NCBI RefSeq assembly: GCF_003987045.1
Contig: NZ_PIPZ01000001.1
Location: 558,001 to 622,000 of the forward strand
Direction: 5' to 3'
Source of the DNA: Pseudidiomarina marina
Lineage (GTDB): Bacteria; Pseudomonadota; Gammaproteobacteria; Enterobacterales; Alteromonadaceae
Length of the DNA: 64,000 nt
Part shown: piece by piece, positions 1 to 11,761 of the stretch
Layout of the letters: every line of letters starts with the position of its first letter
Numbering within the stretch: the first letter of the stretch is position 1
Translations under genes and position numbers: made by a program
Notes under the pieces: generated by a model
The model's database searches: none
What the model saw: only the letters and a program-made list of their open reading frames with translations
What the model was told of the DNA's origin: nothing

Positions 1-944
1 CGTCAGCGCAACTTACATTTTGGCATGCGACGATTATTGTCGGCGTAGTATTCGTTGTTGGTAATGGCATTAAAGACGGACTTGAGCGCGCGGTATCCTG
101 GATGCTGCCAGCAATGGTACTGTTGCTGATTGGGCTTGCTAGCTATGCAGCGTATATCGGTGATTTCGGTGCAGCTATTGAGTTCATGTTCGCGCCTGAT
201 TTTTCAGAATTATCAATTAATGGCGTGATGTTAGCTCTCGGGCATGCTTTCTTTTCTCTCGGCTTAGCCTCTGGCGTGGTAATAATGTACGGCGCTTACT
301 TGTCCAAGTCGACCTCGATTATTCAAACATCGTTGTGGGTTGCGCTAGCTGATACGTTTGTTGCCTTGCTTGCTGGTTTGGCTATTTTCCCTATCGTTTT
401 TGGCAGTCAGTTAGCACCGGAAGCTGGGCCTGGGCTTATATTCCAAACTTTACCTGTTGCATTTAGCCAAATGCCGGGTGGCACCGCTTTGGGTACCGTA
501 TTCTTCATCATGCTCGTCATTGCGGCATTTACTTCCGCCATAGCGATGATTGAATCAGCCGTTGCCTTTTTGGAAGAGCGTTTCAATTTAGGTCGTTGGA
601 CGGCAACTATGGGAGCCGGTTTCATATTATGGCTATTAGGTCAGATTACTATCTATAGTTTCAGCGGTGCAGAGTGGACACAATTAAACTGGCAAATTAG
701 CGAAGAAAAATCGCTGAAAAGCTGGTTTGACGTGATTGATTACGCAACGTCAAACATCCTGCTGCCGTTAGGTGGTTTATTGCTCGCTATTTTTGCGGGT
801 TGGGTGATGAAGACAAGTTACAGCCAAGATGAGCTCGATACGCAGCCAATAGCATTTAAAATTTGGCACTTCATCGTGCGCTATTTGGCGCCGATAGCAA
901 TTATTCTGATTTTTCTGCAACTGATCGGTATTATTCAGTTTTAA
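1..944 (+). CDS. Sodium-dependent neurotransmitter-symporter (NSS) family transporter, 3' part
   Basis: The reading frame is open from base 3 and the true start lies left of the window, so about 313 C-terminal residues are visible. They hold several hydrophobic helices. Segments such as GNGIKDGLERAVSW followed by MLPAMVLLLIG, and later GTVFFIMLVIAAFTSAIAMIE, are characteristic of bacterial NSS (LeuT/TnaT-like) Na+-coupled amino-acid symporters. It probably imports an amino acid with Na+ across the inner membrane; the substrate cannot be read from this part. A Na+/H+ antiporter follows 22 bp downstream on the same strand, so the two may be co-transcribed. The family is secure; the substrate is unknown. 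Confidence 0.9.
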   Translation, partial: SAQLTFWHATIIVGVVFVVGNGIKDGLERAVSWMLPAMVLLLIGLASYAAYIGDFGAAIEFMFAPDFSELSINGVMLALGHAFFSLGLASGVVIMYGAYLSKSTSIIQTSLWVALADTFVALLAGLAIFPIVFGSQLAPEAGPGLIFQTLPVAFSQMPGGTALGTVFFIMLVIAAFTSAIAMIESAVAFLEERFNLGRWTATMGAGFILWLLGQITIYSFSGAEWTQLNWQISEEKSLKSWFDVIDYATSNILLPLGGLLLAIFAGWVMKTSYSQDELDTQPIAFKIWHFIVRYLAPIAIILIFLQLIGIIQF

Positions 945-966
945 TTTCTGGGTTTAGAGAATATTT

Positions 967-2430
967 ATGCAAAATACAACAAAGGTGGGGCTGCGTACTC
1001 CAACCATATTGCAAGCAGCAATACCGCTTTTAGCGTTGATAGTCATGTTAGCGCTCTCGGTTTATTTCTATGGTGAAGATTCTTCTTATGGCCCAAATCA
1101 GATAGCGCTGTGGGTAGCTGCTGGTGTAGCGCTCGCTATAGGCTTCTATAACAAGGTAAGTTGGGAACAAATTGAGGATGGCATTAAAGAGGGGATTTCA
1201 GTAGCGCTCGGCGCGTTATTGATTATTCTAGCCGTAGGTTCTCTCATCGGTACGTGGCTATTAGCCGGTACCGTACCTAGCATGATCTACTTTGGTCTGG
1301 AACTGCTAAACCCAAGCTGGTTTTATGCGGCAACTGCTTTAATTTGTGCCATTATTTCGCTGGCCATTGGTAGTTCATGGACAACTGCGGCGACCATCGG
1401 TGTGGCGCTAATGGGCGTCGCTGCTGGAATGGACTTATCACCGGCAATTACAGCTGGTGCGGTGGTTTCAGGTGCTTATTTTGGCGATAAAATGTCACCA
1501 TTAAGCGATACCACGAACTTAGCGCCGGCCGTCGCTGGTACTGAATTATTTGCACATATTCGTTATATGGCATACACCGCGGGTCCGGCATTCATTATTA
1601 CGCTAATTATCTTTGTGTTATTAGGTTTTAACGCTGAAAGCTCAGTGAGCTTGTTGGAACTTGAAAGAATGCAATTGGAGCTACGTAACACCTTCAATAT
1701 TGGTTGGGTGATGTTAGTACCGCTGCTGGTATTGCTGTATTTGGCAGCAACACGCAAGCCAGCGCTTCCTACGGTATTTTTCGGTGCATTGCTGGGCGGC
1801 GTTTGGGCGCTGATTTTTCAGCCTGAAATGGTTAGCAAGCTGGCTGGCGGCGATACCTCAATGGTGGGCACCATAAAAGTAGTGTGGACCGCTCTGAGCG
1901 ACGGTGTGACAATTGAAACGGGTTCAGCAGACCTCGATGACCTACTTAGTGGTGGCGGGATGTCTAGCATGTTGAACACGGTTTGGTTGATTCTAAGTGC
2001 CATGACCTTTGGCGCTATTATGGAAAAACTGGGCTTGTTACAGCGTTTAATTGCAGGTTTGCTTGGTTACGTGAAGTCGCTAGGTAGCCTTATTGCCGCA
2101 ACGTTATTCACGTGTTTTGGTGCTAATGTATTAACCGCTGACCAATATATGGCGATTGTTCTGCCAGGGCGCATGTACCGTGAAGAATACGAACGTCGCG
2201 GGCTTGACCCGCGTGTGTTATCACGCACACTAGAAGATAGTGCGACACTCACTTCGGCATTAATTCCATGGAATACCTGTGGTGCCTTCATGATGGGCGC
2301 ATTGGGTGTTAGTCCTTGGATTTATGCACCGTTCGCATTCTTTAACTGGATAACACCGCTTATGGCATTATTTTATGCCTACACGGGCATTCGAATTCTG
2401 CGTTTACCACCAGCAAAAGCCACCGCTTAA
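967..2430 (+). CDS. nhaC: NhaC-family Na+/H+ antiporter
   Basis: Predicted 487-residue integral membrane protein with about 11-12 hydrophobic segments. The central stretch GDKMSPLSDTTNLAPAVAGT is the hallmark of the NhaC family (Na_H_antiporter domain). Its expected role is exchange of internal Na+ for external H+ at the inner membrane, which suits a marine or halotolerant cell. It lies 22 bp after an NSS Na+ symporter and 22 bp before pepN on the same strand, so an operon is possible. Length is normal. Related carriers in the superfamily swap malate/lactate or arginine/ornithine, so the exact exchange is inferred. Confidence 0.9.
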   Translation: MQNTTKVGLRTPTILQAAIPLLALIVMLALSVYFYGEDSSYGPNQIALWVAAGVALAIGFYNKVSWEQIEDGIKEGISVALGALLIILAVGSLIGTWLLAGTVPSMIYFGLELLNPSWFYAATALICAIISLAIGSSWTTAATIGVALMGVAAGMDLSPAITAGAVVSGAYFGDKMSPLSDTTNLAPAVAGTELFAHIRYMAYTAGPAFIITLIIFVLLGFNAESSVSLLELERMQLELRNTFNIGWVMLVPLLVLLYLAATRKPALPTVFFGALLGGVWALIFQPEMVSKLAGGDTSMVGTIKVVWTALSDGVTIETGSADLDDLLSGGGMSSMLNTVWLILSAMTFGAIMEKLGLLQRLIAGLLGYVKSLGSLIAATLFTCFGANVLTADQYMAIVLPGRMYREEYERRGLDPRVLSRTLEDSATLTSALIPWNTCGAFMMGALGVSPWIYAPFAFFNWITPLMALFYAYTGIRILRLPPAKATA

Positions 2431-2452
2431 ATTAATCGGTTTATAGGTAGTT

Positions 2453-5074
2453 ATGACAGCATCAACAGCAAAGTTCCGGAGCGATTATCGCGCTCCGGAA
2501 TTTCTTATTCCGCGTATTGATTTAACTTTTCAACTTGATGAAGAACGCACGATAGTTACCAACCGAATGTTGGTTGTGCCACAACAAGCGCAACCGTCAT
2601 TGCGTCTTCACGGTGAGCATTTAACTTTACAGCAGCTTGAACTCAACGGCGAATTGCTCTCACCAGACGCTTATCGTATTACCGACAAGCACCTTGAAAT
2701 CATTCAAGTGCCAGCAACGCCATTTGAACTCGTTATAACGAACATGATTAACCCGTTAGCCAATACCGCATTAGAGGGGCTATATAAGTCGGGCGGGGCT
2801 TTTTGCACGCAATGTGAGGCTGAAGGGTTTCGCCGCATCACCTATTATCTAGATCGTCCCGACGTGTTGGCTGAATTCACCACTACCATTATTGCTAATA
2901 AACAACGTTACCCTTATTTGTTGAGTAACGGCAATAACATTAAACAAGGTGATAATAACGATGGTACGCACTGGGTAACGTGGCATGATCCGCATCCAAA
3001 ACCTGCTTATTTGTTTGCATTAGTTGCTGGTGATTTTGACGTTCTTACTGACAACTACACAACTTGCAGTGGGCGCGAAGTGCGACTTGAGTTATTTGTC
3101 GACAAAGGCAATCTTAAGCAAGCCGAGTTCGCAATGACCTCGCTCAAAAATTCAATGCGCTGGGACGAGGAACGTTTTGGATTAGAATACGATCTTGACA
3201 TATATATGATTGTCGCGGTCGATTTCTTTAATATGGGCGCCATGGAAAATAAAGGCCTTAACGTTTTCAACTCACGCTATGTACTTGCAGATGCGAGAAC
3301 CGCAACCGATCAAGATTTCTTGAACGTTGAATCGGTAATAGGGCATGAGTACTTCCATAACTGGACTGGGAATCGAATTACTTGCCGAGATTGGTTCCAG
3401 TTGAGTTTAAAAGAAGGGTTAACGGTTTTCCGTGATCAAGAATTCAGCTCTGATTTGGGCTCGCGCGCTGTGAATCGTATCGATGCGATTCGCATTATAC
3501 GCACCCATCAGTTCAACGAGGATGCCAGCCCGATGGCTCATCCTATTCGCCCTGACAAGGTAGTAGAAATGAATAATTTCTATACTGTCACTGTCTATAA
3601 TAAAGGGGCTGAAGTAATTCGAATGTTGCATACCTTGCTGGGCGAACAAGGCTTTCAGGCAGGTATGAGGCTATACGTTGAACGTCATGACGGGCAAGCT
3701 GTTACCTGTGACGATTTCGTGGCAGCAATGGCTGACGCAAATAAGTTCAATTTAGACGTATTCAAACGCTGGTATAGCCAAGCTGGCACCCCAACAGTAA
3801 CTGTTACGCAGGATTATAATGAGCAGGCGCAAACATTAACTTTAAAGTTCTCGCAAATGACGCCAGCAACGCCGGGACAAACATCCAAACTGCCAGTACA
3901 TATTCCGGTGTTACTTAGTGCTTATTCGCAATCTGGTAAACGCCTGACATTGGTCAACAAAAATCTGCGAGACCACGAATCCGGTAGTTCGTTGTTCGAA
4001 TTGACATCTGAATACCAAACGCTTGAAATTCGAGACATTCCTGAGCGACCAGTCGTTGCTCTGATGGAGAATTTTAGTGCGCCAGTGAAGCTTGATGCCG
4101 AGCAGATTTTTGCGGATAGTCTTGTGTTATTGGCTCACGCTGAACAAGATGTTACTCGATGGGAAGCCGCGCAGCATATTTACGTAAAACTGATTCGCGA
4201 TGCGGTTGAACAAAAACAACCGTTAATACTTCCAGAGTCGGTTGCTGAAGCGTTTAGGCAATTCGCTCAAGCAGATATTGATCCGGCACTTAAGGCACTC
4301 GTTTTCACTCCGCCAACCGTCGAGGAAATCGCTGAATATTACCCAACTGAAATCCCGATTGATGCGATTTTTGGTGCGGTCTACGAATTGCGCCAACAAC
4401 TTGCAGCGAAGCTCCTTAAGGTCTTTGCCAAAGTTTGGGATACACGAGTGGTGACGACGTATAAATTGACGGGTGATGATATTGCGAATCGCAGTTGGTT
4501 GCACACCGCGTTGTACTATCTTGCATTGCAGCTACCTGAACAATATAGCTCGGTTGTAGCGAACTACTTTAAGCAAGCGGACAATATGACGGCTCAACAG
4601 AGTGCGTTACAAATAGCTGTTCACCTGAAACTTGCTTGTAAACGAGAGTTACTCGATGCATTTGAACAGCAGTGGCTGGATACACCACTGGTTCTAGATA
4701 AATGGTTTGCTATTCAAGCGAGTACTCCGGACGCCTCTGTTGTTGAAACAGTCAATTCGTTGCAACATCATGCGAAGTTCGATCGCAATAATCCCAATCG
4801 TCAATATGCATTGTTTGCTACCTTTGGTCGCAATATGACTCAGTTTCATCGAATCGACGGCGCAGGGTATAAAATGACCAGCGAAATGATTCAATATTTA
4901 AATGACAAAAACCCGCAGGTTGCTGCGCGATTGGTCACGCCACTGACACAGTGGCGGCGATTTGACCAACAACGCCAGCAGTTGCTGAAAGTTGAACTAG
5001 AAAAGCTACAAAAATTACCAAATTTGGCAGCGGATTTAGACGAAAAAATCAGTCAAAGTTTGGGCTCGAATTAA
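2453..5074 (+). CDS. pepN: Aminopeptidase N (M1 family zinc metallopeptidase)
   Basis: 873 residues, close to the E. coli PepN length (870). The substrate-anchoring GAMEN motif is at residues 262-266, the zinc site HEYFH at 298-302, and the third zinc ligand Glu lies 19 residues later in KEGLTVF. The C-terminal helical domain is complete. It removes N-terminal residues from peptides in the cytoplasm. It follows nhaC by 22 bp, and a candidate terminator lies 50 bp downstream. In E. coli pepN also lies a little upstream of pyrD-zapC, so this end of the block is conserved. Confidence 0.97.
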   Translation: MTASTAKFRSDYRAPEFLIPRIDLTFQLDEERTIVTNRMLVVPQQAQPSLRLHGEHLTLQQLELNGELLSPDAYRITDKHLEIIQVPATPFELVITNMINPLANTALEGLYKSGGAFCTQCEAEGFRRITYYLDRPDVLAEFTTTIIANKQRYPYLLSNGNNIKQGDNNDGTHWVTWHDPHPKPAYLFALVAGDFDVLTDNYTTCSGREVRLELFVDKGNLKQAEFAMTSLKNSMRWDEERFGLEYDLDIYMIVAVDFFNMGAMENKGLNVFNSRYVLADARTATDQDFLNVESVIGHEYFHNWTGNRITCRDWFQLSLKEGLTVFRDQEFSSDLGSRAVNRIDAIRIIRTHQFNEDASPMAHPIRPDKVVEMNNFYTVTVYNKGAEVIRMLHTLLGEQGFQAGMRLYVERHDGQAVTCDDFVAAMADANKFNLDVFKRWYSQAGTPTVTVTQDYNEQAQTLTLKFSQMTPATPGQTSKLPVHIPVLLSAYSQSGKRLTLVNKNLRDHESGSSLFELTSEYQTLEIRDIPERPVVALMENFSAPVKLDAEQIFADSLVLLAHAEQDVTRWEAAQHIYVKLIRDAVEQKQPLILPESVAEAFRQFAQADIDPALKALVFTPPTVEEIAEYYPTEIPIDAIFGAVYELRQQLAAKLLKVFAKVWDTRVVTTYKLTGDDIANRSWLHTALYYLALQLPEQYSSVVANYFKQADNMTAQQSALQIAVHLKLACKRELLDAFEQQWLDTPLVLDKWFAIQASTPDASVVETVNSLQHHAKFDRNNPNRQYALFATFGRNMTQFHRIDGAGYKMTSEMIQYLNDKNPQVAARLVTPLTQWRRFDQQRQQLLKVELEKLQKLPNLAADLDEKISQSLGSN

Positions 5075-5125
5075 GCGATTCCGAAGTGCTTTTGTAATAA
5101 ACATGCAAAGCATCGTCATAATCAT

Positions 5126-5165
5126 GTTCAGACCCCGAATTTCGTGGTCTGAACACTGATTTTTT
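5126..5165 (+). terminator. Candidate intrinsic terminator after pepN
   Basis: A 9-bp perfect inverted repeat (GTTCAGACC / GGTCTGAAC, 11-nt loop) ends at 5154. A run of six T residues begins 5 nt later at 5160. The gap between stem and T-run makes it slightly imperfect. Confidence 0.6.
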
Positions 5166-5292
5166 CATGACAATAAGCATTGAATAACCAACCTAAATGT
5201 CCGACAATGATAGCAATTATTTCGTTGGGTGATAGTTACGCCAAGTAATTGTTGCCGCTTCGTTATATCTATCACGTAAAAAGGACACCATC

Positions 5293-8200
5293 ATGAATGC
5301 GTTTGGCGAAGGCCAGATCCCCGTTGTACTGCAGAAGGTGGCTGATCTCATTCAGCAGCGAGCCACCAGTCGAGCCGATTTGATCTCCGATTTTGCGATG
5401 AGGTTATTCCGCAATATCTCACCGGATGATCTCTCGCTGCGCAACGACAGCGACATGTATGGTGCGGTGATGGGCTTATGGCATAGCTTCAATGATTATA
5501 TTCCTGGTGAGAAAGCCCTCATCAAAATTTATAATCCTGAAGTAGCACGGCATGGCTGGGAGTCTGCCCACACCATTATCGAGATTATTCAATCCGATAG
5601 TCCATTCATGGTGGATTCGATTCGTATGGCGCTGTCACGTCTCGGAATCACCTCACATTTATTATTGCATTTACCAATAAGTCATAAACGCGATGCGGAT
5701 AATAACATTGTTGAGTTATTAAAAGCTGGTACGCGCAATGACGATAACGAAGTTGACACCGTATTTTTGATTGAAGTAGACCGTCAAACCAGCAAAGAAG
5801 CCATTACGACATTGAAAAAAGAACTGGCTTCGGTGATGGATGAGATTAATTTATCGGTTTCTGACTGGTTACCCATGCGCGAGCGTCTTAGCGAAATAGC
5901 TGAGAGCTTAAGTGACATCAAGTATCCAGGTGATCAGCAACAGCTAAAAGAAGCGCAACGTTTTCTCGCTTGGTTGGCGCAAGATAACTTCACCTTGATG
6001 GGCTATCGTCGTTACGACTTGAAGCCGGTTGAAGGCGACTACGTCATTCGTCAAAACGTTGAATCAAGCCTTGGTTTAATGCGTAAAAGCGCAACCAATA
6101 AAGACCGTTTAGTATCATCGCTACCAGAAGTAGCGCGAGATATGACGTTTGACGAGAATATTTTGTTACTGACGAAAACAAATACCAAGTCACGTGTTCA
6201 TCGTCCTGCTTATTGTGATTACATTGGCGTAAAGCGCTTTGATAAAAACGGCAAAGTGATTGGTGAAGATCGATTCATCGGTTTGTACTCAAGTAGCTTC
6301 TACAACAATAGTGCCCGCGACGTACCAATGGTAGGGGATAAGATCCGCCGTGTTATGGAAGCGTCAGGCTTTGCGCCAAACTCGCATGCGGCAAAAGCAC
6401 TATTAAATATTCTAGAAACTTATCCGCGCGATGAAATTGTTCAGGCGCCTGAAGATGACTTGCTTGAAGTAGGGCTTGGCGTTTTGCAAATGCAAGAGCG
6501 TGATATGACCCGCGTATTCGTGCGCCGCGATATTTTTGGACGCTTTGCTTCATGCATGGTTTACGTACCGAAAGAGCGTTACAACACGTTATTACGCCAA
6601 AAAACACAGCAAATTCTTGCGCGTACTTTCGCGAGTGAAAGCGAAGTCGATTTTACTACCTATTTTTCAGAATCATCGCTGGCTCGAACGCATTACACCG
6701 TTCGCCTTGGCGCACACGTACAGGACATTGACGTGAAAGAACTTGAACAGAATCTTATTGAAGCGGCGCGTACTTGGGAAGATAACTTTGAGCGCATTCT
6801 AAGTAGTACATTTGGCGAAGCAAAAGCGAACGCCTTAAACAAAAAATACGCTAACGCCTTTCCGCGTGCCTATAAAGAAGATGTGCTTCCATCGGTAGCG
6901 ATTGCCGATATTGCGCAAGTTGAAGCCCTTGATGACGATCATAAATTGGGCATGCTGTTTTATCGTTCACGTGAAGAGAACGAAACCAGCAAAAAGATCC
7001 GTTTAAAGTTATTCCATAAAGACGAGCCGATTCACTTATCTGATGTTCTACCAATGTTGGAAAACTTTGGTTTGCGCATTATCGGTGAAAGTCCGTATCA
7101 AATTAAAACTTCCGATGGCGGTGTATTTTGGATTCTTGATTTCCAAATGCTTCACAGCAACGCGAAGTTAGATTTAGAAGCAAGCCGTGACGTTTTCCAA
7201 AACGCCTTTGCGCAAGTTTGGGATGGTCACTACGAGGACGATGGCTTTAACCGCTTGGTATTAAGCGCTGGTTTAACCGGACGCCAAGTTGTTATCTTGC
7301 GTATGTTCGCTAAATACATGCGTCAAATCGGTACAACGTTCAGTCAGTCTTATATTGAAAGCACGTTCAGCAAATATCCGTTGATTGCGAAGTTAATTGT
7401 TAAATTGTTCTACTCGAAATTTGACCCGAAAGAGAAGAGCCGGAACAAGAAAATCGAGGCGTTGGAAGCGCGTATCAGTTCTGAATTAGAGAACGTCGCA
7501 AACCTCGATGACGATCGTATCATTCGCCGTTATGTTGAATTGATTTTGGCTGCACTGCGCACCAACTTCTTCCAGGGTGATGCTGAAGGGCAAGAAAAAC
7601 CATACATTTCAGTGAAGTTCATGCCTGAGATGATTCCAGAAATGCCGTTGCCATTACCTAAATACGAGATTTTCGTGTATTCGCCTCGGGTTGAAGGTGT
7701 GCACTTGCGTGGTGGTAAAGTTGCGCGTGGTGGTTTGCGTTGGTCAGATCGCCGCGAAGACTTCCGCACCGAAGTTTTGGGCTTGGTAAAAGCACAACAA
7801 GTGAAAAACACCGTGATTGTGCCAGTTGGTGCGAAGGGTGGTTTCTTCTGCAAACATTTGCCGGAAGAGCGCGAAGCGTTCTTTGAAGAAGGCAAAGCGT
7901 GCTACCGCACGTTTATTCGCGCATTGCTTGATATTACTGACAACATCGTCAACGGTGAAGTCGTTCCACCAAAAGACGTTGTACGCCATGATGAAGACGA
8001 TACTTATTTGGTTGTTGCAGCCGACAAAGGTACCGCAACGTTTTCAGACATCGCCAACGGCATTTCTGCCGAGTACAACTTCTGGTTGGGTGATGCCTTC
8101 GCGTCTGGTGGTTCAGTTGGTTATGACCATAAGAAGATGGGGATCACAGCACGTGGTGCTTGGGAATCCGTGAAGCGTCATTTCCGTGAAATTGGTATCG

Positions 8201-10137
8201 ACTGTCAAACCACTGATTTTACCGCGGTGGGTATTGGTGACATGGCTGGCGACGTATTTGGTAACGGCATGCTGTTGTCAAAGCATACGCGTCTCATTGG
8301 TGCATTCAACCACATGCATATTTTTGTGGATCCGAATCCGAATGCTGAAAAAACCTACGCTGAGCGCGAGCGGATGTTTAAATTGCCTCGTTCATCGTGG
8401 GAAGATTTCGATAAATCATTGATTTCTGAAGGTGGCGGTATTTTCTCTCGCAGCGCGAAAGCAATTGAGCTTTCTCCTGAGATGAAAAAGCTATTTAACA
8501 CTCAGAAGAAATCGTTTACCCCAAATGAATTGATCAAAGCGTTACTCACGCTAAACGTCGATTTGCTATGGAATGGTGGTATCGGTACCTACGTTAAATC
8601 AGTAAAAGAAAGTGATAGCGATGTGGGTGACCGCGCCAACGATGCTTTGCGCGTCAATGGTAAAGAATTACGCGCGAAAATTGTCGGCGAGGGCGGTAAC
8701 TTAGGTTTCACTCAACTAGGTCGTATTGAATACGCTCGCAATGGCGGTCGTATAAACACCGATGCTATCGACAACGTGGGTGGTGTTGACTGTTCGGATA
8801 ACGAAGTAAACATCAAGATTTTGCTGAACGGTTTAGTAGCAAACGGTGACTTAACGCGTAAACAGCGCGATCAGTTGCTCTATGACATGACAGATGAAGT
8901 GTCGCAGATCGTGATTAAAGATTGTTTCCGTCAATCACAGTCTATTTCTGTTACGGCCATTCGTGGTTCAGATCAGATTAAAGAACTACAACGCTTTATT
9001 CATCACCTCGAGCGTGAAGGGCAGTTGAACCGTGCTCTTGAATTTTTGCCAGATGACGATGAATTAGCAGAACGTCAAGCGCAAGGTAAAGGCTTTACTC
9101 GCCCAGAACTTGCTGTGATTACGGCTTACGGCAAAATGGTTCTAAAAGAACAATTGCTGGACGATGCGATCATGTCGGATCCTTTCCATGCTCGCTCGCT
9201 TATCAATGCGTTCCCGAAACCATTGCAAGAGAAGTACGCTGAAGCAATGGAAAACCACCCGTTGCGCGCACAGATTATTGCGACACGCTTAGCCAACAAT
9301 ATTGTGAACGACATGGGGCCTAACTTTGTCTATCGCAAAGTTGACGCAACCGGCTCGACCGAAGCTGAAGTTGCCTCAGCCTATGTTGTTGCCCGCGAAT
9401 GTTTTGATTTGCGTGGTTTAATGGAGCAAATCGAAGCAGGAAACAATAAGATTCCTGCCGATGTTCAAAACAATATGTTGTTCCAGTTACGTCGCGTAGT
9501 TCGTCGCGCTACCCGCTGGTTCTTGCGTCACCGCAACCCGAATTTAACGACAATCCAAGAGCATTTGGACTTTTACAAAGCGAGTTTTGATGACTTGCGT
9601 AAAAATGTTCTGAATTACTTGGTTGACGATGAGCGTGCACAAATCGAAAAACAAATCGACAAGCTGCAAGCGCAAGGGGTTCCAGCGAAATTGGCACATA
9701 ACATCGGTACGCTAAGTACCTTGTTCTCAGCGTTGGATATCGCTGACATTACCAATGAAACTGGACGCAAAGTCAGTACCGTCGCACAAGCTTACTTCAA
9801 ACTTGGCTCGCGCGTATCACTGCACTGGTTCTTAGATCAAATTAACAGCCAGCCAGTTGATAACCATTGGCAAGCGCTGGCTCGCGCAGCATTTCGTGAG
9901 GAATTGGATTGGCAACAACGTTCATTAACCATGAGCATGCTGAAAGCCGCAGACGCGAAGAAAGATGCAGACGAAATTGTTGAGTCTTGGTTGTCGGACA
10001 ACAAGGTGTTTGTAGACCGTTGGTTAGTCATGCTTTCTGATTTCCGTACAACGAAGACACACGAGTTTGCCAAGTTTTCTGTTGCATTGCGTGAGTTGAT
10101 GTTGTTGAACCACAATTGCACTTCGGTTAGCGCATAA
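5293..10137 (+). CDS. gdhB: NAD-specific glutamate dehydrogenase, 180 kDa class
   Basis: 1614 residues, typical of the GDH-180 (L-GDH) class that interconverts glutamate and 2-oxoglutarate with NAD+. The long N-terminal part carries the regulatory/ACT-like regions of this class. The catalytic core lies around residues 800-1200, with the substrate-binding lysine segment PVGAKGGF (Lys848) and the nucleotide-binding part containing [18 protein letters not shown]-terminal extension follows. The start is backed by an AAGGA site 8 nt upstream. A 7-bp inverted repeat (5229-5235 / 5269-5275) sits in the leader just before the ribosome-binding site. pyrD starts 1 nt after its stop. In E. coli there is no such gene between pepN and pyrD. 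Confidence 0.95.
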   Translation: MNAFGEGQIPVVLQKVADLIQQRATSRADLISDFAMRLFRNISPDDLSLRNDSDMYGAVMGLWHSFNDYIPGEKALIKIYNPEVARHGWESAHTIIEIIQSDSPFMVDSIRMALSRLGITSHLLLHLPISHKRDADNNIVELLKAGTRNDDNEVDTVFLIEVDRQTSKEAITTLKKELASVMDEINLSVSDWLPMRERLSEIAESLSDIKYPGDQQQLKEAQRFLAWLAQDNFTLMGYRRYDLKPVEGDYVIRQNVESSLGLMRKSATNKDRLVSSLPEVARDMTFDENILLLTKTNTKSRVHRPAYCDYIGVKRFDKNGKVIGEDRFIGLYSSSFYNNSARDVPMVGDKIRRVMEASGFAPNSHAAKALLNILETYPRDEIVQAPEDDLLEVGLGVLQMQERDMTRVFVRRDIFGRFASCMVYVPKERYNTLLRQKTQQILARTFASESEVDFTTYFSESSLARTHYTVRLGAHVQDIDVKELEQNLIEAARTWEDNFERILSSTFGEAKANALNKKYANAFPRAYKEDVLPSVAIADIAQVEALDDDHKLGMLFYRSREENETSKKIRLKLFHKDEPIHLSDVLPMLENFGLRIIGESPYQIKTSDGGVFWILDFQMLHSNAKLDLEASRDVFQNAFAQVWDGHYEDDGFNRLVLSAGLTGRQVVILRMFAKYMRQIGTTFSQSYIESTFSKYPLIAKLIVKLFYSKFDPKEKSRNKKIEALEARISSELENVANLDDDRIIRRYVELILAALRTNFFQGDAEGQEKPYISVKFMPEMIPEMPLPLPKYEIFVYSPRVEGVHLRGGKVARGGLRWSDRREDFRTEVLGLVKAQQVKNTVIVPVGAKGGFFCKHLPEEREAFFEEGKACYRTFIRALLDITDNIVNGEVVPPKDVVRHDEDDTYLVVAADKGTATFSDIANGISAEYNFWLGDAFASGGSVGYDHKKMGITARGAWESVKRHFREIGIDCQTTDFTAVGIGDMAGDVFGNGMLLSKHTRLIGAFNHMHIFVDPNPNAEKTYAERERMFKLPRSSWEDFDKSLISEGGGIFSRSAKAIELSPEMKKLFNTQKKSFTPNELIKALLTLNVDLLWNGGIGTYVKSVKESDSDVGDRANDALRVNGKELRAKIVGEGGNLGFTQLGRIEYARNGGRINTDAIDNVGGVDCSDNEVNIKILLNGLVANGDLTRKQRDQLLYDMTDEVSQIVIKDCFRQSQSISVTAIRGSDQIKELQRFIHHLEREGQLNRALEFLPDDDELAERQAQGKGFTRPELAVITAYGKMVLKEQLLDDAIMSDPFHARSLINAFPKPLQEKYAEAMENHPLRAQIIATRLANNIVNDMGPNFVYRKVDATGSTEAEVASAYVVARECFDLRGLMEQIEAGNNKIPADVQNNMLFQLRRVVRRATRWFLRHRNPNLTTIQEHLDFYKASFDDLRKNVLNYLVDDERAQIEKQIDKLQAQGVPAKLAHNIGTLSTLFSALDIADITNETGRKVSTVAQAYFKLGSRVSLHWFLDQINSQPVDNHWQALARAAFREELDWQQRSLTMSMLKAADAKKDADEIVESWLSDNKVFVDRWLVMLSDFRTTKTHEFAKFSVALRELMLLNHNCTSVSA

Positions 10138-10138
10138 C

Positions 10139-11146
10139 ATGTACGGATTGATGCGCAAGTGGCTGTTCAGCAAAGATGCTGAACAGTCACACGACCTCAC
10201 CTTAGGTATGCTAAAACGCTTTGCTCACACGCCGCTTTCGTTGGCATGGCGACAACGTGTTCATGCCAAACCGGTCACCGTGATGGGAATTAACTTTCCA
10301 AATCCAGTCGGCTTAGCAGCTGGCTTGGATAAAAATGCCGAGTGCATTGATGCATTTGCGCAAATGGGATTTGGTTTTATTGAAGTTGGCACCGTCACAC
10401 CACGTCCGCAGCCTGGAAATCCGAAGCCTCGCTTATTCCGTATTGTTGAAAAAGAAGCAATCATCAATCGAATGGGCTTTAATAACCTTGGCGTCGATCA
10501 CCTTGTAGAGCAAGTGCAATTGGCTCGTTACCAAGGTGTGCTAGGTATTAACATCGGAAAAAATAAAGACACTCCGGAAGCCGAAGCGGTACAGGACTAT
10601 TTGCACTGCATGCGCAAGGTTTATGCGCTTGCTAGCTATATCACCGTGAATATCTCATCGCCAAACACGCCTGGATTGCGTGAGTTTCAGCACGGTAGCG
10701 CTTTGCATGTACTTCTTGCTGCTTTAAAAGAAGAACAACAGCAGCTTGCGAAGCAACATGATAGATATGTCCCTATTGCGGTAAAAATAGCACCAGATTT
10801 AACCGATGATGGTATTCGCGCCATCACCGATGCACTTGTTCAACACGAAATTGATGCCGTGATTGCGACCAATACCACATTAAGTCGCGATGCCGTTGCC
10901 GGATTGCCTCATGCAGATGAAGCGGGTGGTTTAAGCGGACGCGTTCTTTTTGATGTGAGTACACATGTCGTTAAAGTTATCGCGAAGCATGCTCACGGGA
11001 AGCTACCAATCATAGCGGTTGGTGGTATTGATAGTGCTCAAGCCGCGCAGGAAAAGCTGCAAGCGGGGGCAAGCTTAGTGCAAATTTATACCGGTTTTAT
11101 CTATCATGGTCCGCGTTTAATTCGCGATGTTGTGAATGCCTTGTAA
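10139..11146 (+). CDS. pyrD: Dihydroorotate dehydrogenase (quinone), class 2
   Basis: 335 residues (E. coli PyrD 336). It oxidises dihydroorotate to orotate in pyrimidine synthesis, passing electrons to quinone at the inner membrane. Visible are the N-terminal amphipathic membrane-association region, the FMN-barrel start [16 protein letters not shown], the active-site loop [12 protein letters not shown] with the class-2 catalytic Ser, and the phosphate-binding [10 protein letters not shown] near the C-terminus. It begins 1 nt after the glutamate dehydrogenase stop, so translation is probably coupled. zapC follows, as in E. coli. Confidence 0.97.
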   Translation: MYGLMRKWLFSKDAEQSHDLTLGMLKRFAHTPLSLAWRQRVHAKPVTVMGINFPNPVGLAAGLDKNAECIDAFAQMGFGFIEVGTVTPRPQPGNPKPRLFRIVEKEAIINRMGFNNLGVDHLVEQVQLARYQGVLGINIGKNKDTPEAEAVQDYLHCMRKVYALASYITVNISSPNTPGLREFQHGSALHVLLAALKEEQQQLAKQHDRYVPIAVKIAPDLTDDGIRAITDALVQHEIDAVIATNTTLSRDAVAGLPHADEAGGLSGRVLFDVSTHVVKVIAKHAHGKLPIIAVGGIDSAQAAQEKLQAGASLVQIYTGFIYHGPRLIRDVVNAL

Positions 11147-11206
11147 ATAACACCGTATTTCGATATTTTATTTGTTATCTAACAACGTAATAAAAAAGGA
11201 AATAGG

Positions 11207-11755
11207 GTGCACGCAACTTCGCAATGGCGATGGGTCTACGATCCTGACCAGCAACAATTGCAAATTGAGCTTGAACAAGGGCTGATTCATATCGCCCCTT
11301 ACAAAGCCTCGCGATTGGTGCCGCTGCACGCTATGAATGCTGCATTTTCGATGGAAGATGCAGCGACTTTTCAAAGTTTTTACGATGCACTTGAAGCTTC
11401 GCAACGTTTATCGCCTAACGTTATGTTTGAAGCAGCTCTTAATCACACCATCTATCAACGCTATGGGCGTCCGCAAATGCCACAAAGTTGGTATTTTCAA
11501 ACCGCTGAAGTTGCGCTCGACCATGAGCCAGAAGTTGGCTTGTTAGTGCGCCTAAACTCAGGTTTAGCCGATGTTCTTTGCGCGGTCTGTTCAATTGAAG
11601 GTGAGTTTGTTGAATGTATGGTATTGGCTGAACTGTTTCCGCTTTCAGATATTAAATCGCTACGACAGTTTGATGTGATTAAAGTAATGCCGAATCGTCT
11701 TCAACCGGCATTTAATCAATCTAAATCAACCACCGAAACATTGCGACAAGCCTAA
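11207..11755 (+). CDS. zapC: Cell division protein ZapC
   Basis: 182 residues with a GTG start at 11207 preceded by AAAAAGGA. The N-terminus (WRWVYDPDQQQLQIEL) and the LxxAMNAAFSMEDA region match ZapC, a cytoplasmic FtsZ-associated protein that promotes FtsZ filament bundling at the division ring. Its position directly after pyrD is the same as in E. coli and supports the call. It ends 6 bp before the CpdB-like gene. Confidence 0.9.
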   Translation: MHATSQWRWVYDPDQQQLQIELEQGLIHIAPYKASRLVPLHAMNAAFSMEDAATFQSFYDALEASQRLSPNVMFEAALNHTIYQRYGRPQMPQSWYFQTAEVALDHEPEVGLLVRLNSGLADVLCAVCSIEGEFVECMVLAELFPLSDIKSLRQFDVIKVMPNRLQPAFNQSKSTTETLRQA

Positions 11756-11761
11756 TTAGCC

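Noticed and set aside
7530-7989. Antisense frames of 121 and 81 codons inside glutamate dehydrogenase
   Set aside because: They lie fully inside a conserved gene, show no family-like motifs, and reflect codon bias of the real strand.
7817-8422. Alternative-frame plus-strand open frames (118 and 78 codons) inside glutamate dehydrogenase
   Set aside because: The real frame carries the catalytic motifs here; these frames have unnatural composition.
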